From Corynebacterium lactis RW2-5 (lineage in GTDB: Bacteria > Actinomycetota > Actinomycetes > Mycobacteriales > Mycobacteriaceae): a stretch of DNA of 64,000 bases. Positions 8,830-18,206 of the stretch are shown piece after piece. Location: positions 1,178,001 to 1,242,000 of the forward strand of contig NZ_CP006841.1 of NCBI RefSeq assembly GCF_001274895.1, given 5' to 3'. A program made the translations under genes and the position numbers. The notes beneath the pieces are model-generated. The model saw only the letters and a list, made by a program, of their open reading frames with translations. It ran no database searches and was not told the DNA's origin. Position 1 is the first letter of the stretch; each line of letters opens with the position of its first letter.

Positions 8830-9621
8830 ATCAGCTTGGAAGGGTTCGGCCACGGCTCCGTCGGTCGCCGCTCCAAAGCAATCGGCCCGCGCGGGAGCAC
8901 CATCGGTGCGAAAAGATCAGGCCACGGCCTGCACCTGCCGGCTACGGTTCTCGCCGCAGCAAACCGAGGCGCACAGATTGACGGCAGCGGACAGTCGATG
9001 ATTCCCCTGCGGCCAGAGGATATCCACGGTGCAATTCGGCAGGGTACGGAATCTAACCTCGTCGTCTTCGTGGTCGATACGTCCGGGTCCATGGCCGCCC
9101 GGGACCGTCTTTCCGCTGTGACGGGGGCCGTGACCTCGCTGCTGCGGGATGCATACCAGAACCGAGACAAAGTCGCGGTCGTCGCCTTTAGGGGCACCGG
9201 CGCGGAGGTGCTGCTCCCCGCCACTCGTTCAGTCGACGCAGCCGTGCGCAGGCTCGCAGATGTCCGCACCGGGGGACGTACCCCGCTGGCCGAGGGGCTC
9301 CTCGCCGCCCGCGCACTCATCGAACGGGAAGCCCGCAAGGAGCCGGAGCGCCGCCCCATCATGGTTCTGCTTTCCGACGGCCGCGCCACCGGGCCCGTCG
9401 GGTTGGAGCGGGTTCGTGCCGCGGCGGCAGCGTGGCGTCGGAAAGTGGATGCAGCGGCGGTGGTAATCGACTGCGAGCGCTCGCGGGTGCGCCTGGGGTT
9501 GGCCCGGAAACTGGCCGCTGACCTGGGCGCGCAGTGCCTGAGCCTGGCGGAGTTGAGCTCGGAGTCCGTCGCTGGTGTCGTCCGCGCCTATCATCGGGGG
9601 TATGTCTCAAGGAAAGCTTGA
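8824..9621 (+). CDS. Chelatase VWA (D-type) part, expressed by +1 frameshift
   Basis: C-terminal half of the chelatase D subunit. The AAA+ half reads 382 codons and this frame adds 264, giving 646 residues. A basic [12 protein letters not shown] segment (about 8868-8900) is followed by a von Willebrand factor A domain with the MIDAS motif DTSGS (9076-9090), a conserved threonine in [10 protein letters not shown] and the [10 protein letters not shown] stretch. The domain coordinates the I-subunit ring with the large chelatase subunit. No ATG or GTG with a ribosome-binding site exists between 8829 and the VWA domain; a TTG at 8836 is possible but lacks a Shine-Dalgarno, so frameshifting from 7680 is the favoured route. 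The stop overlaps the adenosyltransferase start by 20 nt. Confidence 0.82.
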   Translation, partial: PKISLEGFGHGSVGRRSKAIGPRGSTIGAKRSGHGLHLPATVLAAANRGAQIDGSGQSMIPLRPEDIHGAIRQGTESNLVVFVVDTSGSMAARDRLSAVTGAVTSLLRDAYQNRDKVAVVAFRGTGAEVLLPATRSVDAAVRRLADVRTGGRTPLAEGLLAARALIEREARKEPERRPIMVLLSDGRATGPVGLERVRAAAAAWRRKVDAAAVVIDCERSRVRLGLARKLAADLGAQCLSLAELSSESVAGVVRAYHRGYVSRKA

Positions 9622-10222
9622 CCCAGCCAGTATCCCCAACGACGGCCTGACCACCCGGCAGCGCCGCATGATTCCGATTACCGCCGTCCATACGGGTCCG
9701 GGAAAGGGGAAGTCCACGGCGGCTTTTGGCATGGCCATGCGCGCGTGGAACCAGGGCATGAACATTGGCGTGTTCCAATTCGTAAAGTCGGCCAAGTGGA
9801 AGGTCGGCGAGGAGGCGGTGATGCGCCGCCTCGGTGAGCTGCACGAGGCCACAGACGAAGGCGGCCCCGTCCAGTGGCACAAGATGGGCGAGGGGTGGTC
9901 CTGGTCGCGCAAGAAGGGCTCTGAGGAGGATCACGCTGCAGCGGCTGCCGAGGGGTGGGCCGAGATTAAGCGGCGCATCGAAAACGAGGAGCACGACTTC
10001 TACGTCCTCGACGAGTTCACCTACCCGATCAAGTGGGGCTGGATCGATGTCGACGACGTGGTGGAAACCCTGGCAAACCGCCCGGGCCGTCAGCACATCG
10101 TAATGACCGGCCGCGATGCCGACCCGAAGCTGGTGGAGGTCGCCGACCTGGTCACCGAGATGACCAAGATCAAGCATCCGATGGATGTCGGGCGCAAGGG
10201 CCAGAAGGGCATCGAGTGGTAG
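9602..10222 (+). CDS. cobO: Cob(I)yrinic acid a,c-diamide adenosyltransferase (CobO/BtuR type)
   Basis: Transfers the 5'-deoxyadenosyl group of ATP to the cobalt of corrinoids. 206 residues from the ATG at 9602. The P-loop is HTGPGKGKSTAAFG, the typical CobA/CobO/BtuR signature, followed by FQFVKSAKWKVGEE and the acidic strand DFYVLDEFTYPIKWGW. The long N-terminal tail before the P-loop is usual for this class. The start lies inside the end of the chelatase D frame, and the stop overlaps the next gene by 7 nt, so the chelatase, cobO and cobB-like genes form a tightly packed operon. The symbol follows CobO usage; cobA and btuR are synonyms. Confidence 0.93.
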   Translation: MSQGKLDPASIPNDGLTTRQRRMIPITAVHTGPGKGKSTAAFGMAMRAWNQGMNIGVFQFVKSAKWKVGEEAVMRRLGELHEATDEGGPVQWHKMGEGWSWSRKKGSEEDHAAAAAEGWAEIKRRIENEEHDFYVLDEFTYPIKWGWIDVDDVVETLANRPGRQHIVMTGRDADPKLVEVADLVTEMTKIKHPMDVGRKGQKGIEW

Positions 10223-11595
10223 CAGCACCCGGCCTGGTCATCGCGGCAACGGCCTCGGGCACAGGCAAGACCACGATCGCGACGGGACTGATGAGGGCCC
10301 TGTCGCGCTCGCGCTCGGTTGCACCTTTCAAGGTAGGACCCGACTATATCGACCCCGGCTACCACGGCGTCGCTGCAGGCCGTCGCGGTCGAAATCTGGA
10401 CTCCTATATGTGCCAGCCATCCTCGATTCCGCCGCTGTACGCGCATGGTAGCGCCGGCTGTGACATCGGGGTGGTCGAGGGCGTAATGGGGCTTTTCGAC
10501 GGCCGCATCGGCGACGACCCCCTATCCATAGAAGGGTCCACCGCCGAGATTGCGTCGTTGCTGGGGCTGCCGGTGGTGCTGGTAATCGACGCGCGACACA
10601 TGTCGCAGTCGGCCGCGGCTATGGTGCACGGCTTTGCCACCATGCGCACTGACGTTAGGGTTTCTGGCGTGATTATTAACCGTGTCGGCAGCCCACGGCA
10701 CGCGGATATCATCACCCACGCGGTTGAGTCGATGGGTGTCGAGGTTCTCGGCGCGATTCCCCGAGTCACTGACATCGAAGTACCCAGTCGGCACCTCGGC
10801 CTGGTCACCGCGGTGGAGCAGGGCGAGCAGCTCGACGCTGTCATCGAGGCGATGGCTAACCTCGTCGAGCGCTACGTGGACATCGATCGCCTGCTGTCGT
10901 TGGCCCGGACTCCCGCCGAGGTTGCCGCGTGGGACCCGAACCTGGCGTTGGGTCGCGTTGCCAGCGCTGGCCCGGTGCGCGTGGCAGTGGCCGCAGGGCC
11001 GGCCTTTTCCTTCACCTACGCCGAGCACCTCGAGCTGCTCGCGGCAGCCGGGGCCGAGGTCGTGGAGTTCGATCCCTTAAGCGATGACCTGCCGGAGGCA
11101 GCTGGCTACATCATCCCCGGAGGCTTCCCTGAGGAGCACGCGGACGCGCTTTCGGTACGTGACGACGTACGCAGGGACTTAAGGCAGGCCGCGGAAGACG
11201 GCGCCATCATTCACGGCGAATGCGCGGGGCTGCTCTGGCTCCTGGAAGATCTGGGTGGACGCCGCATGTGCGGCATCATCCCCGGGCGGGCATCGATGGC
11301 CCGCCTGAAGCTCGGCTATCGCGAGGGGGTTGCCCTGAACGATTCGGCGCTGGCTACCGTCGGCACGCGCGTGCGTGGGCACGAGTTCCACAAGACCGCG
11401 CTTTCCGACGACACGGTGCCGGCCGCGACAGCCGCGGGCTGGCGCCCGGCGTGGGCGTGGCGGGGTTGGGACGGCAAGCCGGTAACGGAGGGACTGATTT
11501 CGGATTCGGGCCGGATTCACGCCAGCTACCTGCACGTTCACCCGGCTGGCTCGCCGGTGCTTGTCGGTCGTTTTGTCGAGGCGTGCGCCGGGTAG
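10216..11595 (+). CDS. cobB: Cobyrinic acid a,c-diamide synthase
   Basis: Glutamine-dependent amidation of the a and c carboxylates of (hydrogeno)cobyrinic acid, one step before adenosylation. 459 residues from GTG 10216. The ATP-binding domain begins AATASGTGKTT, with the FKVGPDYIDPGYH motif typical of CobB/CbiA. The C-terminal glutaminase domain carries the nucleophile in IIHGECAGLLWL and a C-terminal SYLHVHPAGSP histidine region. The start is chosen because AGAAGGG lies 6 nt before the GTG, inside the end of cobO. An ATG-less longer frame from 10033 is only a shadow of cobO. It cannot be decided from sequence whether the substrate is cobyrinate (anaerobic route) or hydrogenobyrinate (aerobic route). 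Confidence 0.93.
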   Translation: MVAAPGLVIAATASGTGKTTIATGLMRALSRSRSVAPFKVGPDYIDPGYHGVAAGRRGRNLDSYMCQPSSIPPLYAHGSAGCDIGVVEGVMGLFDGRIGDDPLSIEGSTAEIASLLGLPVVLVIDARHMSQSAAAMVHGFATMRTDVRVSGVIINRVGSPRHADIITHAVESMGVEVLGAIPRVTDIEVPSRHLGLVTAVEQGEQLDAVIEAMANLVERYVDIDRLLSLARTPAEVAAWDPNLALGRVASAGPVRVAVAAGPAFSFTYAEHLELLAAAGAEVVEFDPLSDDLPEAAGYIIPGGFPEEHADALSVRDDVRRDLRQAAEDGAIIHGECAGLLWLLEDLGGRRMCGIIPGRASMARLKLGYREGVALNDSALATVGTRVRGHEFHKTALSDDTVPAATAAGWRPAWAWRGWDGKPVTEGLISDSGRIHASYLHVHPAGSPVLVGRFVEACAG

Positions 11596-11598
11596 AGT
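11593..11598 (+). promoter_or_regulatory. -10 hexamer TAGAGT of SUMT gene
   Basis: TAGAGT at the end of cobB, then 7 nt and the ATG at 11606. It is identical in sequence and spacing to the map site and would give the SUMT gene its own leaderless transcript. Confidence 0.45.
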
Positions 11599-11605
11599 AA
11601 GTGTC

Positions 11606-12697
11606 ATGAGTTTGGTTCTGAAAGACCTCGGCGTGTTGGTGATTGGCGGGTCCACGGCTGCGGAGCGAGTTATTCCGCGATTCCTGGACTCCGGCGCGAC
11701 CATCACTGTCTGCGAGGGCGGGGAGGTAACTACTGCGATTGAGGCCTGGGCGGCCGACGGTCGCATCAGCCTCTTCCGAACCAGCTTCACCCCGGCCATG
11801 AGCTGGGGAAAGGCCATCATGGTCTGCTGTGACGAGTCTCTGTTGCGCGATGTCACCCGGGAGGGGCGCCGCCGTGGCATCCTCGTCGACGACGAGACTG
11901 GCTCCGCCAGCCCCCTGACCCCGGTCGCGCTGACCGGCCGTCGTGCCTCCCGCGCGGGAGACTTGGCGGGTCAGGTCGCGCTCGTCGGAGGTGGCCCGGG
12001 CGATCCCGGGTTGATTACGGTGGAGGGCCGTCGCCTTCTTCGGCTTGCCGACGTCGTCGTTGCCGACCACCTCGGCCCGCTGTCACTGCTGGGGGAGTTG
12101 GACCCGGACGTGGAGATTATTGACGCGGGCAAGCTCCCGTATGGCCGAGCCATGGCGCAGGAGCGTATTAATGAGCTACTCGTGCACCGCGCCCGCGAGG
12201 GGTACTTCGTCGTGCGCCTGAAGGGCGGCGACCCGTACATCTTCGGCCGCGGATTCGAGGAGCTGCAGGAGCTCGAGGAAGCGGGCATCCCCGTACGGGT
12301 CGTTCCGGGCATTACCTCGGCTATCGCGGTTCCCGGCTCCGTGGGGATTCCGGTGACTATGCGCGGCATCAACCACGACTTCACCGTGGTGTCGGGCCAC
12401 GTCCCGCCCGGGCATCCAAAGTCGCTGGTCGACTGGGATGCGCTGGGCCGGATGAACGGCACCATCTGCATCATTATGGGCGTGAAGAACGGGCCGGAGA
12501 TTGCGGAGTCACTCCTAGCTTCAGGGCGCAGCGCCGATACTCCCGCGGCCGTGGTCCAGGAGGGCACGATGAGCACGCAGCGCTCGGTACGCTGCACGCT
12601 CGGCACGCTCGGCGAAACCCTAGTCAATGAGAAGATTAAACCTCCGGCAGTAATCATCATCGGCGAGGTCGTGGGGCTAGGCGGTTCAGATGCCTAA
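11606..12697 (+). CDS. cobA: Uroporphyrinogen-III C-methyltransferase with N-terminal Rossmann domain (SUMT/CysG-like)
   Basis: Makes precorrin-2 from uroporphyrinogen III with two S-adenosylmethionine, the branch point to B12 and siroheme. 363 residues. The N-terminal ~125 residues resemble the dehydrogenase/ferrochelatase domain of CysG (LVIGGSTAAERVIPRFLDSGA). The SUMT domain runs from about 127: VALVGGGPGDPGLIT, VVRLKGGDPYIFGRG and VVPGITSAIAVPGSVGIP are the classic signatures. The N-terminal domain is shorter than in full CysG, so precorrin-2 oxidation or iron insertion is uncertain. The start at 11606 is 10 nt after cobB. Its stop overlaps the next small gene by 8 nt. The symbol cobA is used here in the SUMT sense. 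Confidence 0.92.
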   Translation: MSLVLKDLGVLVIGGSTAAERVIPRFLDSGATITVCEGGEVTTAIEAWAADGRISLFRTSFTPAMSWGKAIMVCCDESLLRDVTREGRRRGILVDDETGSASPLTPVALTGRRASRAGDLAGQVALVGGGPGDPGLITVEGRRLLRLADVVVADHLGPLSLLGELDPDVEIIDAGKLPYGRAMAQERINELLVHRAREGYFVVRLKGGDPYIFGRGFEELQELEEAGIPVRVVPGITSAIAVPGSVGIPVTMRGINHDFTVVSGHVPPGHPKSLVDWDALGRMNGTICIIMGVKNGPEIAESLLASGRSADTPAAVVQEGTMSTQRSVRCTLGTLGETLVNEKIKPPAVIIIGEVVGLGGSDA

Positions 12698-12953
12698 GAG
12701 CAGCAAAAGCCGACCGCAGATTCGTCCCAAACAGCCGTCGCGTCTCAGCGCGATGCTTGCCGACGAACAGCTCCGCTCGGCGCTCTGGTTCGGGGCGGCG
12801 GCATTCTTGGTGTTCTACCTGGGCGCCATGATTATCTTGCGCCTGGTCCTAGTCGGCGGCACCGGCTCTAGCTACGACAGCATCATCATTGCGGTCGTGG
12901 CACTGATCGCCGGTATCGTCGCGGGCCGCAAGAAATACCGCGACGAGGTCTAA
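12690..12953 (+). CDS. Small membrane protein, function unknown
   Basis: 87 residues. A basic N-terminus (KSSKSRPQIRPKQPSR) is followed by two hydrophobic segments at about 32-54 (LWFGAAAFLVFYLGAMIILR) and 63-79 (IIIAVVALIAGIVAG), ending in a charged KKYRDEV tail. No enzyme family is recognised. It overlaps the SUMT stop by 8 nt and is probably cotranscribed. Position after a corynebacterial SUMT gene suggests a conserved neighbour, but there is no direct evidence for a role in B12 synthesis. It converges on yaaA with 8 nt between the genes. Confidence 0.7.
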   Translation: MPKSSKSRPQIRPKQPSRLSAMLADEQLRSALWFGAAAFLVFYLGAMIILRLVLVGGTGSSYDSIIIAVVALIAGIVAGRKKYRDEV

Positions 12954-12961
12954 ACGGGGGG

Positions 12962-13693
12962 CTAAACGGGGACTCGGAAGATCAGCTGGCCGTCTTCTGC
13001 GAGAGTGATATCGTGACCCGCGACGCGGCCGATTTCAACAGCCTCGGCGGCTGACTCTGGTGCACGGTCGGCTAGTGCTACGGCTCTGGCGAAAAGTCCC
13101 TTGTAGTGCTTGTTGAAGTGGCTGACAACCTTGTTCTCGGCGGTCAGCACGGTCATTGTTGTGGCGTCGGGGACCTTGCCCAGGTTCTGGTAGGTGCCCG
13201 AGCGCAGGTCGATGAGGAAGTCAACGTCGGAGAGTGCCTCGGTAATTTTCTTTCCCCAACGGCGCTTCAGCGTCGGAGTCTCGCCGGTCGCGGTGACGGG
13301 AAGTTTCACGGTGCCCGAGAGCCGGTAGTGGGGAATGAGGTCTTCTCCGCCGACGACGCCGAAAGCCGCGGAGCCAACCGCAAGACGTCCACGCCCGGCA
13401 TGCGGAAGGTCGCTCGCCGATAGCGCATCGTAGAGGACTCCGGTGTAGCGCTCGAGCGCCGGCATCGTGGCGGAGGACCGCACCGCGGCGTTCGCGGTGA
13501 CCTCGTCGGCAAGCCTGGGGCCCAGCTTCAGCGTTGCCATGGCGAGCTCGGCGTCGGAGGAAAGCGCTGCGAGGTCGGCCAAGATTTCGCGGCGGACCTC
13601 GGTCAGAGAGGGGAAACTGAGCGAGGAAAGGTCCAGTGCAGGGGCCTCCCCGCCGGAGGCTTTCGTCTCGGAAGGCGGCAGTACAACGAGCAT
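12962..13693 (-). CDS. yaaA: YaaA-family peroxide stress protein (UPF0246)
   Basis: 243 residues from the ATG at 13693, beginning [11 protein letters not shown], the hallmark N-terminus of the YaaA/DUF328 family. In E. coli the protein lowers free intracellular iron and limits oxidative DNA damage under H2O2 stress. Conserved stretches [29 protein letters not shown] and [11 protein letters not shown] are recognisable. Upstream in-frame ATGs at 13717 and 13702 are disfavoured because the TACTAT hexamer overlaps them and lies 7 nt before 13693. Divergent from proS, with the two -10 hexamers only 33 bp apart. Confidence 0.88.
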   Translation of the reverse strand: MLVVLPPSETKASGGEAPALDLSSLSFPSLTEVRREILADLAALSSDAELAMATLKLGPRLADEVTANAAVRSSATMPALERYTGVLYDALSASDLPHAGRGRLAVGSAAFGVVGGEDLIPHYRLSGTVKLPVTATGETPTLKRRWGKKITEALSDVDFLIDLRSGTYQNLGKVPDATTMTVLTAENKVVSHFNKHYKGLFARAVALADRAPESAAEAVEIGRVAGHDITLAEDGQLIFRVPV

Positions 13694-13700
13694 GGGCACC

Positions 13701-13706
13701 ATAGTA
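13701..13706 (-). promoter_or_regulatory. -10 hexamer TACTAT of yaaA
   Basis: Minus-strand TACTAT, 7 nt before the chosen ATG; fits a leaderless start and sets the start codon choice. Confidence 0.55.
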
Positions 13707-13739
13707 ACGCCCGACATGTGAGTTCGGATCGGGGGCAGG

Positions 13740-13745
13740 TAAAAT
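13740..13745 (+). promoter_or_regulatory. -10 hexamer TAAAAT of proS
   Basis: TAAAAT followed by 8 nt and the ATG at 13754; no Shine-Dalgarno sequence is present. Likely leaderless. Confidence 0.6.
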
Positions 13746-13753
13746 CACGTTCC

Positions 13754-15538
13754 ATGATTACGCGAATGTCCCAGCTGTTCCTGCGCACGCTGCGCGAGGA
13801 TCCGGCTGATGCCGAGGTACCTAGCCACAAGCTGCTTGTCCGCGCCGGTTACATCCGGCGAAATGCCCCGGGTGTGTACTCCTGGCTGCCGCTCGGCATG
13901 AAGGTTCTGCGCAATGTCGAGCGGGTCGTCCGCGAGGAGATGGAGGGCATCGGCGCCCAGGAACTATCCTTCCCGGCGCTGCTGCCGCGCGAGCCCTACG
14001 AGGCCACCAACCGTTGGACGGAATACGGCCCGGAGTTGTTCCGCCTGAAGGACCGCAAGGGCGCCGACTACCTGCTGGGCCCGACGCACGAGGAGATGTT
14101 CGCGCTGGCGGTCAAGGACCTGTTTAGCTCCTACAAGGATTTCCCCGTCACCCTTTTCCAGATCCAGACCAAGTACCGCGATGAAGCTCGTCCGCGCGCT
14201 GGCATTCTGCGCGGACGCGAGTTCGTGATGAAGGATTCCTACTCCTTTGGCATGGATGACGAGGGCCTGGAGAACTCCTACCTGGCTCACCGAGGTGCTT
14301 ACCAGCGCATTTTCGACCGACTAGGCCTGAAGTACGAGATTTGCCACGCCACCTCGGGCGCTATGGGCGGATCTGCGTCTGAAGAGTTCCTAGCTGTTAG
14401 CGCAAACGGCGAGGACACCTTCGTCGTGGCCTCCGACGGAAAGTACGCGGCCAACGTCGAGGCCGTCTCCATCCCGGCGGCGCAGAAGCAGGACATCGAG
14501 GGAAAGCCCGCGGCTAAGGTCCATGAGACTCCGGATTGCTCTACCATCGCGGCACTGGTCGACTGGGCCAACTCCGAATCCGACCTCACCGATTTCGGCC
14601 GCGAGGTCACCGCTGCCGACACTCTCAAGTGCATCCTGGTCGCGGTCGACACGAAGAAGGTCGACAAGGAGGGCAATGCCCTGCCGGAGCAGCTGACCGC
14701 CATCCTAATTCCGGGTGACCGCGAGGTCGACGATAAGCGTCTCGAGGCCGCCTTCGAGCCGGGCGAGGTGCGCCTGCTCGAGGAGAAGGATTTCGCGGCG
14801 AACCCATTCCTGGTCAAGGGCTACGCCGGCCCGCAGGGCCTGGCCGAGCATGGAGTAACCGTCCTGGCGGACCCGCGCGTGGTCGAGGGCACTACCTGGA
14901 TTACGGGCGCGAACGAGGCGGGTAAGCATATCGCTGGCGTCGTCGTGGGCCGCGACTTCACCCCGGACGGCGTCGCCGACGTCGCCGAGGTCCGCGATGG
15001 TGATCCGGCTCCGGATGGGCACGGCACCCTGTCGATTGCCCGAGGCATCGAGATTGGCCATATCTTCCAGCTGGGGCGCAAGTACACCGACGCTTTCGAG
15101 ATCGACATTCTCGACGTCAACGGCAAGCGCGCCCGCCCGACTATGGGCTCGTATGGAATCGGAGTTTCCCGCTTGGTCGCAGTCCTGGCGGAGCAGATGC
15201 TGGATGACAAGGGGCTGAAGTGGCCGGTCGCAGTCGCTCCGTTCGCGGCGCACATCGCGGTCGCTGGCAAGAACGCCGAGGCCGCCGCCGCCGCCGAGCA
15301 GCTGGCAGAGGACCTGGATTCCGCTGGTGTCCAAGTGCTCTTCGACGACCGCCCGAAGGTCAGCCCCGGCGTGAAGTTCAAGGATGCGGAGCTGCTGGGC
15401 ATGCCGTTTGTGGTCATCTTCGGTCGCGGCTACGCCGATGGCAAGGTAGAGCTGCGCAACCGTCTGACCGGCGAGACCACCGAGGTGGAGGCATCCTCCA
15501 TCGCCGAGGTACTCCGCGACCTCATCGCGAAGGCCTGA
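13754..15538 (+). CDS. proS: Prolyl-tRNA synthetase, bacterial type
   Basis: Class II aminoacyl-tRNA synthetase that charges tRNA-Pro. 594 residues, the length of the bacterial type with the editing (INS/YbaK-like) domain inserted between class II motifs 2 and 3. N-terminal [17 protein letters not shown], motif 2 region [27 protein letters not shown], the insertion about residues 225-400, and motif 3 region [14 protein letters not shown] are visible. An anticodon-binding domain follows at the C-terminus. The start is set by the TAAAAT hexamer 8 nt upstream; a frame from 13718 is an upstream extension. It converges on the lipoprotein gene with a 22-nt gap. Confidence 0.96.
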   Translation: MITRMSQLFLRTLREDPADAEVPSHKLLVRAGYIRRNAPGVYSWLPLGMKVLRNVERVVREEMEGIGAQELSFPALLPREPYEATNRWTEYGPELFRLKDRKGADYLLGPTHEEMFALAVKDLFSSYKDFPVTLFQIQTKYRDEARPRAGILRGREFVMKDSYSFGMDDEGLENSYLAHRGAYQRIFDRLGLKYEICHATSGAMGGSASEEFLAVSANGEDTFVVASDGKYAANVEAVSIPAAQKQDIEGKPAAKVHETPDCSTIAALVDWANSESDLTDFGREVTAADTLKCILVAVDTKKVDKEGNALPEQLTAILIPGDREVDDKRLEAAFEPGEVRLLEEKDFAANPFLVKGYAGPQGLAEHGVTVLADPRVVEGTTWITGANEAGKHIAGVVVGRDFTPDGVADVAEVRDGDPAPDGHGTLSIARGIEIGHIFQLGRKYTDAFEIDILDVNGKRARPTMGSYGIGVSRLVAVLAEQMLDDKGLKWPVAVAPFAAHIAVAGKNAEAAAAAEQLAEDLDSAGVQVLFDDRPKVSPGVKFKDAELLGMPFVVIFGRGYADGKVELRNRLTGETTEVEASSIAEVLRDLIAKA

Positions 15539-15560
15539 CAGCCGGCGACTAGCTTAAAGG

Positions 15561-16493
15561 CTATTTCAGTCCTGGCAGGGCCTGCGTGGCATCGCCCTCC
15601 AGGGAGGAGGCCCCCGCCGCCGAGATTCCCGCTGCGTTCAGCGCGAAGAGGCGCGTGGGGGCCTCTTTCGCTGCCTTTACGACGTCCTCCCATGCCTGTG
15701 CGCAGTGCCTCTCCAGTGCGATGAGATAGTCGATGGGGGCGTCATCGGGCGCCGGCGCTTCCTTCGTTGCGCTGTAGCCTGCGGCCGCGCTGGGCGCCTG
15801 AAGTTCCTCCTGCGCAAAGAGCGCGATTGCCGCGTCGCGCAGGAGCCGATGGCGAACCCCGCGGGCCTCTACCGCAGTCGCGTCGTCGCCGGTTACGTGA
15901 GGAGCCGCTACGCCGAGACCGTAGATTAGGGCGTATTCGGCTTGCAGAGCATCGGTCAGCTGACTCTCCGCGTCGCGGAGCAGACTCTCTCCGGTGGGCG
16001 GCTGTGGAACTAGATCTTCCCACTTAGCCCCCGCCAGGCGGGCTGCGAGCACCAACCCACCGTCGACCGCGGTAGCCAACCGGGCATCGTAGTCCTCCCG
16101 CAGGGTCCCGCGGCTGGCGAGGCTGTCGAGTATGGCTCGGCTGCTTCGCGAGGAATCGATCATCGCCACCAGGTCGTCTGGGGCGGGTTGCGCCGCGGGC
16201 AGTGCTACGGCTTCGCCGCATTTTTCGGGAGCTCGACCGTCTTTAAGTGTGCCGCAGGCCCTGGTTATTTCGGCGGCGAGGGCTTCGGCTTGAGCCGCGC
16301 GAATCTCAGCGACGGCCGTGGCTGCTGAGCCTTGCCCCTGGACCTCCTCCAAGTTCTTGACGTCGCGGTTCGCTAGCGCGTGGAGAACCTCGATCGTGCC
16401 GTCGGGACGCGGGGCGACGAGATCTGCGCACGAGGTGAGTGCGGGTGCGGACAGCGCGGTCAGTGAGGCCGCGAGGAAGGCGCGGCGGGGCAT
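15561..16493 (-). CDS. Putative lipoprotein with ferritin-like DUF4439-type domain
   Basis: 310 residues. The N-terminus has a signal peptide with two arginines (MPRRAFLAASLTALSAP) and lipobox-like ALTSC, predicting lipid attachment at Cys22. A middle helical, Ala-rich region contains Cys pairs (RACGTLKDGRAPEKCGE). The C-terminal part (about 170-300) is helical and fits the DUF4439 ferritin-like family, which sits next to proS in mycobacteria as well (Rv2844 region). Function unknown. An alternative GTG start at 16520 adds nine residues; a GATAGT hexamer lies only 4 nt before it, so the start is not settled. Divergent from rimP. Confidence 0.75.
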   Translation of the reverse strand: MPRRAFLAASLTALSAPALTSCADLVAPRPDGTIEVLHALANRDVKNLEEVQGQGSAATAVAEIRAAQAEALAAEITRACGTLKDGRAPEKCGEAVALPAAQPAPDDLVAMIDSSRSSRAILDSLASRGTLREDYDARLATAVDGGLVLAARLAGAKWEDLVPQPPTGESLLRDAESQLTDALQAEYALIYGLGVAAPHVTGDDATAVEARGVRHRLLRDAAIALFAQEELQAPSAAAGYSATKEAPAPDDAPIDYLIALERHCAQAWEDVVKAAKEAPTRLFALNAAGISAAGASSLEGDATQALPGLK

Positions 16494-16596
16494 AGGGGAG
16501 GGCGGAAGACGAAAACTCACATCCACTATCGTGCCACGCGAGGCAGCCCCAGGCCGGTAAGTGATGCGGGAAGTCTGTTCGCCATGGCAAGGGCTG

Positions 16597-16602
16597 TAGA
16601 CT
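16597..16602 (+). promoter_or_regulatory. -10 hexamer TAGACT of rimP-nusA operon
   Basis: TAGACT, then 8 nt and the rimP ATG at 16611. It is the same hexamer and spacing as in front of ribF. Likely leaderless. Confidence 0.55.
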
Positions 16603-16610
16603 TGTCGATT

Positions 16611-17183
16611 ATGGCGATACCCGCACCAGAAAAAATTGAAGAATTCGTGAGCCCAGCGTTGTCCGAGCTGGGGCTGGACGTCGAGGCCGTGAAGGTGGTC
16701 CGCGCCGGAGCCAAGTCTCAGGTAATCGTGAGCGTCGACGGCGACCAGCGCCCCGACCTCGACGGCCTCGAGGACGCTACCCGTGCGGTCTCGGAGGCGC
16801 TCGATGCCGCTGAGGCGCGCGGCGACGCTAACTTCGGCTCCCAGGGGTATACCCTCGAAGTTTCCACTCCGGGAATCGATGCACCGCTGGTCAAGCCTCG
16901 CCACTGGCGACGCAATCACGGCAGGGTCGTCCACATTTCGCTTGCCGACGGCGGAAGCTGCCCCGGCCGTATCGGTGCGCTGAATGATGCCGAGGATTCG
17001 GTGATTATCGTCTCATCCGCAGGGCCGAAGGGCAGGCCGCGCGCTGTTGGGCGCGTGGTGCGATTGGCTGAAATCGCTCGCGCGGTGGTACAAGTTGAAT
17101 TCTCAACACCGCCCGCAGTCGAGATGGACCTTGCGGGTCTCAAGTTTGACGATGCCTTGAACAGGCTGGAGGATGACAAGTGA
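16611..17183 (+). CDS. rimP: Ribosome maturation factor RimP
   Basis: Assists 30S subunit maturation. 190 residues with the RimP architecture: N-terminal alpha/beta domain carrying LSELGLDVEAVKVV and the VSTPGIDAPL segment, then a C-terminal SH3-like domain (HWRRNHGRVVHISL). The start at 16611 is chosen because a TAGACT hexamer sits 8 nt upstream; the frame from 16584 is a short extension. The stop overlaps the nusA GTG by 4 nt (GTGA), indicating translational coupling. The classic rimP-nusA-ylxR-infB order is kept. Confidence 0.93.
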   Translation: MAIPAPEKIEEFVSPALSELGLDVEAVKVVRAGAKSQVIVSVDGDQRPDLDGLEDATRAVSEALDAAEARGDANFGSQGYTLEVSTPGIDAPLVKPRHWRRNHGRVVHISLADGGSCPGRIGALNDAEDSVIIVSSAGPKGRPRAVGRVVRLAEIARAVVQVEFSTPPAVEMDLAGLKFDDALNRLEDDK

Positions 17184-18166
17184 AGATTGAATTAGCCGCT
17201 CTTCGAACCCTGGAGAAGGAGAAGGGCATCCCCGTTGAGGAGATGCTGTCCCTGGTCGCCCGCACGCTGCGCGAGAGCTACCGTGGCACCACCGCGCCGG
17301 CTAAGTACGCGCGCGTCGAAATCGACGACGAGACCGGCGACGTTACAGTCTTCGCCCAGGAGCGCGACGAGGAGGGAAACCTCATCTCGGAATGGGACGA
17401 CACTCCGGAGGACTTTGAGCGCACCGCAGCCTACGCAGTCCGCCAGACCATCCTCCAGCGTCTCCGAGACGCCGAGAGTGACAAGGTTCTGGACGAGTAC
17501 GCGGATCTGTCCAACCAGGTCATCTCCGGTGTCGTGCAGCGGGATGTGCACGCCAATGAGAAGGGCATCGTCGTCATCCACATTGGCTCGGAGGCCAACG
17601 GCCGTGACGGTATTCTCCTGCCGGCCGAGCAGCTGCCGGGCGAGGAACTCAAGCACGGCGATCGCGTCAAGTGCTATGTCGTGGGCGTGAACAAGACCCC
17701 GCGCGGCGTGGTTATTAATCTCTCGCGCACGCACCCCGAGCTGATTCGAAAGCTCTTCGAGCTCGAGGTTCCCGAGGTCGCCGATGGTGCGGTCGAACTC
17801 ATCTCGATCGCGCGGGAGGCCGGCCACCGCACGAAGGTCGCAGTACGCCCGATGGTCAAGGGACTAAACGCTAAGGGCGCTTGCATCGGCCCGCGCGGCC
17901 AGCGCGTCTCGTCGATCATGAACGAACTCAAGGGCGAAAAGATCGACATCATCGACTACGACGAGGATTCGGCGAAGTACGTCGGAAACTCCTTGGCGCC
18001 GGCGAAGGTCGTCAGCGTGAAGATTCTCGATGAAGAAGAGCGTCGTGCCCACGTGGTCGTTCCCGACTACCAGCTGTCGCTGGCTATCGGTAAGGAGGGG
18101 CAGAACGCCCGCCTCGCCGCGCGTCTGACCGGCTGGCGCATCGACATCCACTCCGATACGGAGTAA
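17180..18166 (+). CDS. nusA: Transcription termination/antitermination factor NusA
   Basis: Binds RNA polymerase and nascent RNA and modulates pausing and termination. 328 residues, the short actinobacterial form without C-terminal acidic repeats. N-terminal polymerase-binding domain (about 1-120), S1 domain (about 125-195), and two KH domains with [12 protein letters not shown] (KH1) and [19 protein letters not shown] (KH2) are visible. The GTG start overlaps the rimP stop. A 190-nt spacer holding two inverted repeats separates it from ylxR. Confidence 0.96.
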   Translation: MKIELAALRTLEKEKGIPVEEMLSLVARTLRESYRGTTAPAKYARVEIDDETGDVTVFAQERDEEGNLISEWDDTPEDFERTAAYAVRQTILQRLRDAESDKVLDEYADLSNQVISGVVQRDVHANEKGIVVIHIGSEANGRDGILLPAEQLPGEELKHGDRVKCYVVGVNKTPRGVVINLSRTHPELIRKLFELEVPEVADGAVELISIAREAGHRTKVAVRPMVKGLNAKGACIGPRGQRVSSIMNELKGEKIDIIDYDEDSAKYVGNSLAPAKVVSVKILDEEERRAHVVVPDYQLSLAIGKEGQNARLAARLTGWRIDIHSDTE

Positions 18167-18206
18167 TCGGCAACGGTTGAGACCGACGTCGTGGGCGTCG
18201 GAAAGC

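Noticed and set aside
7623..9389. Minus-strand open frame opposite the chelatase gene
   Set aside because: Shadow ORF; the sense frames carry the family motifs.
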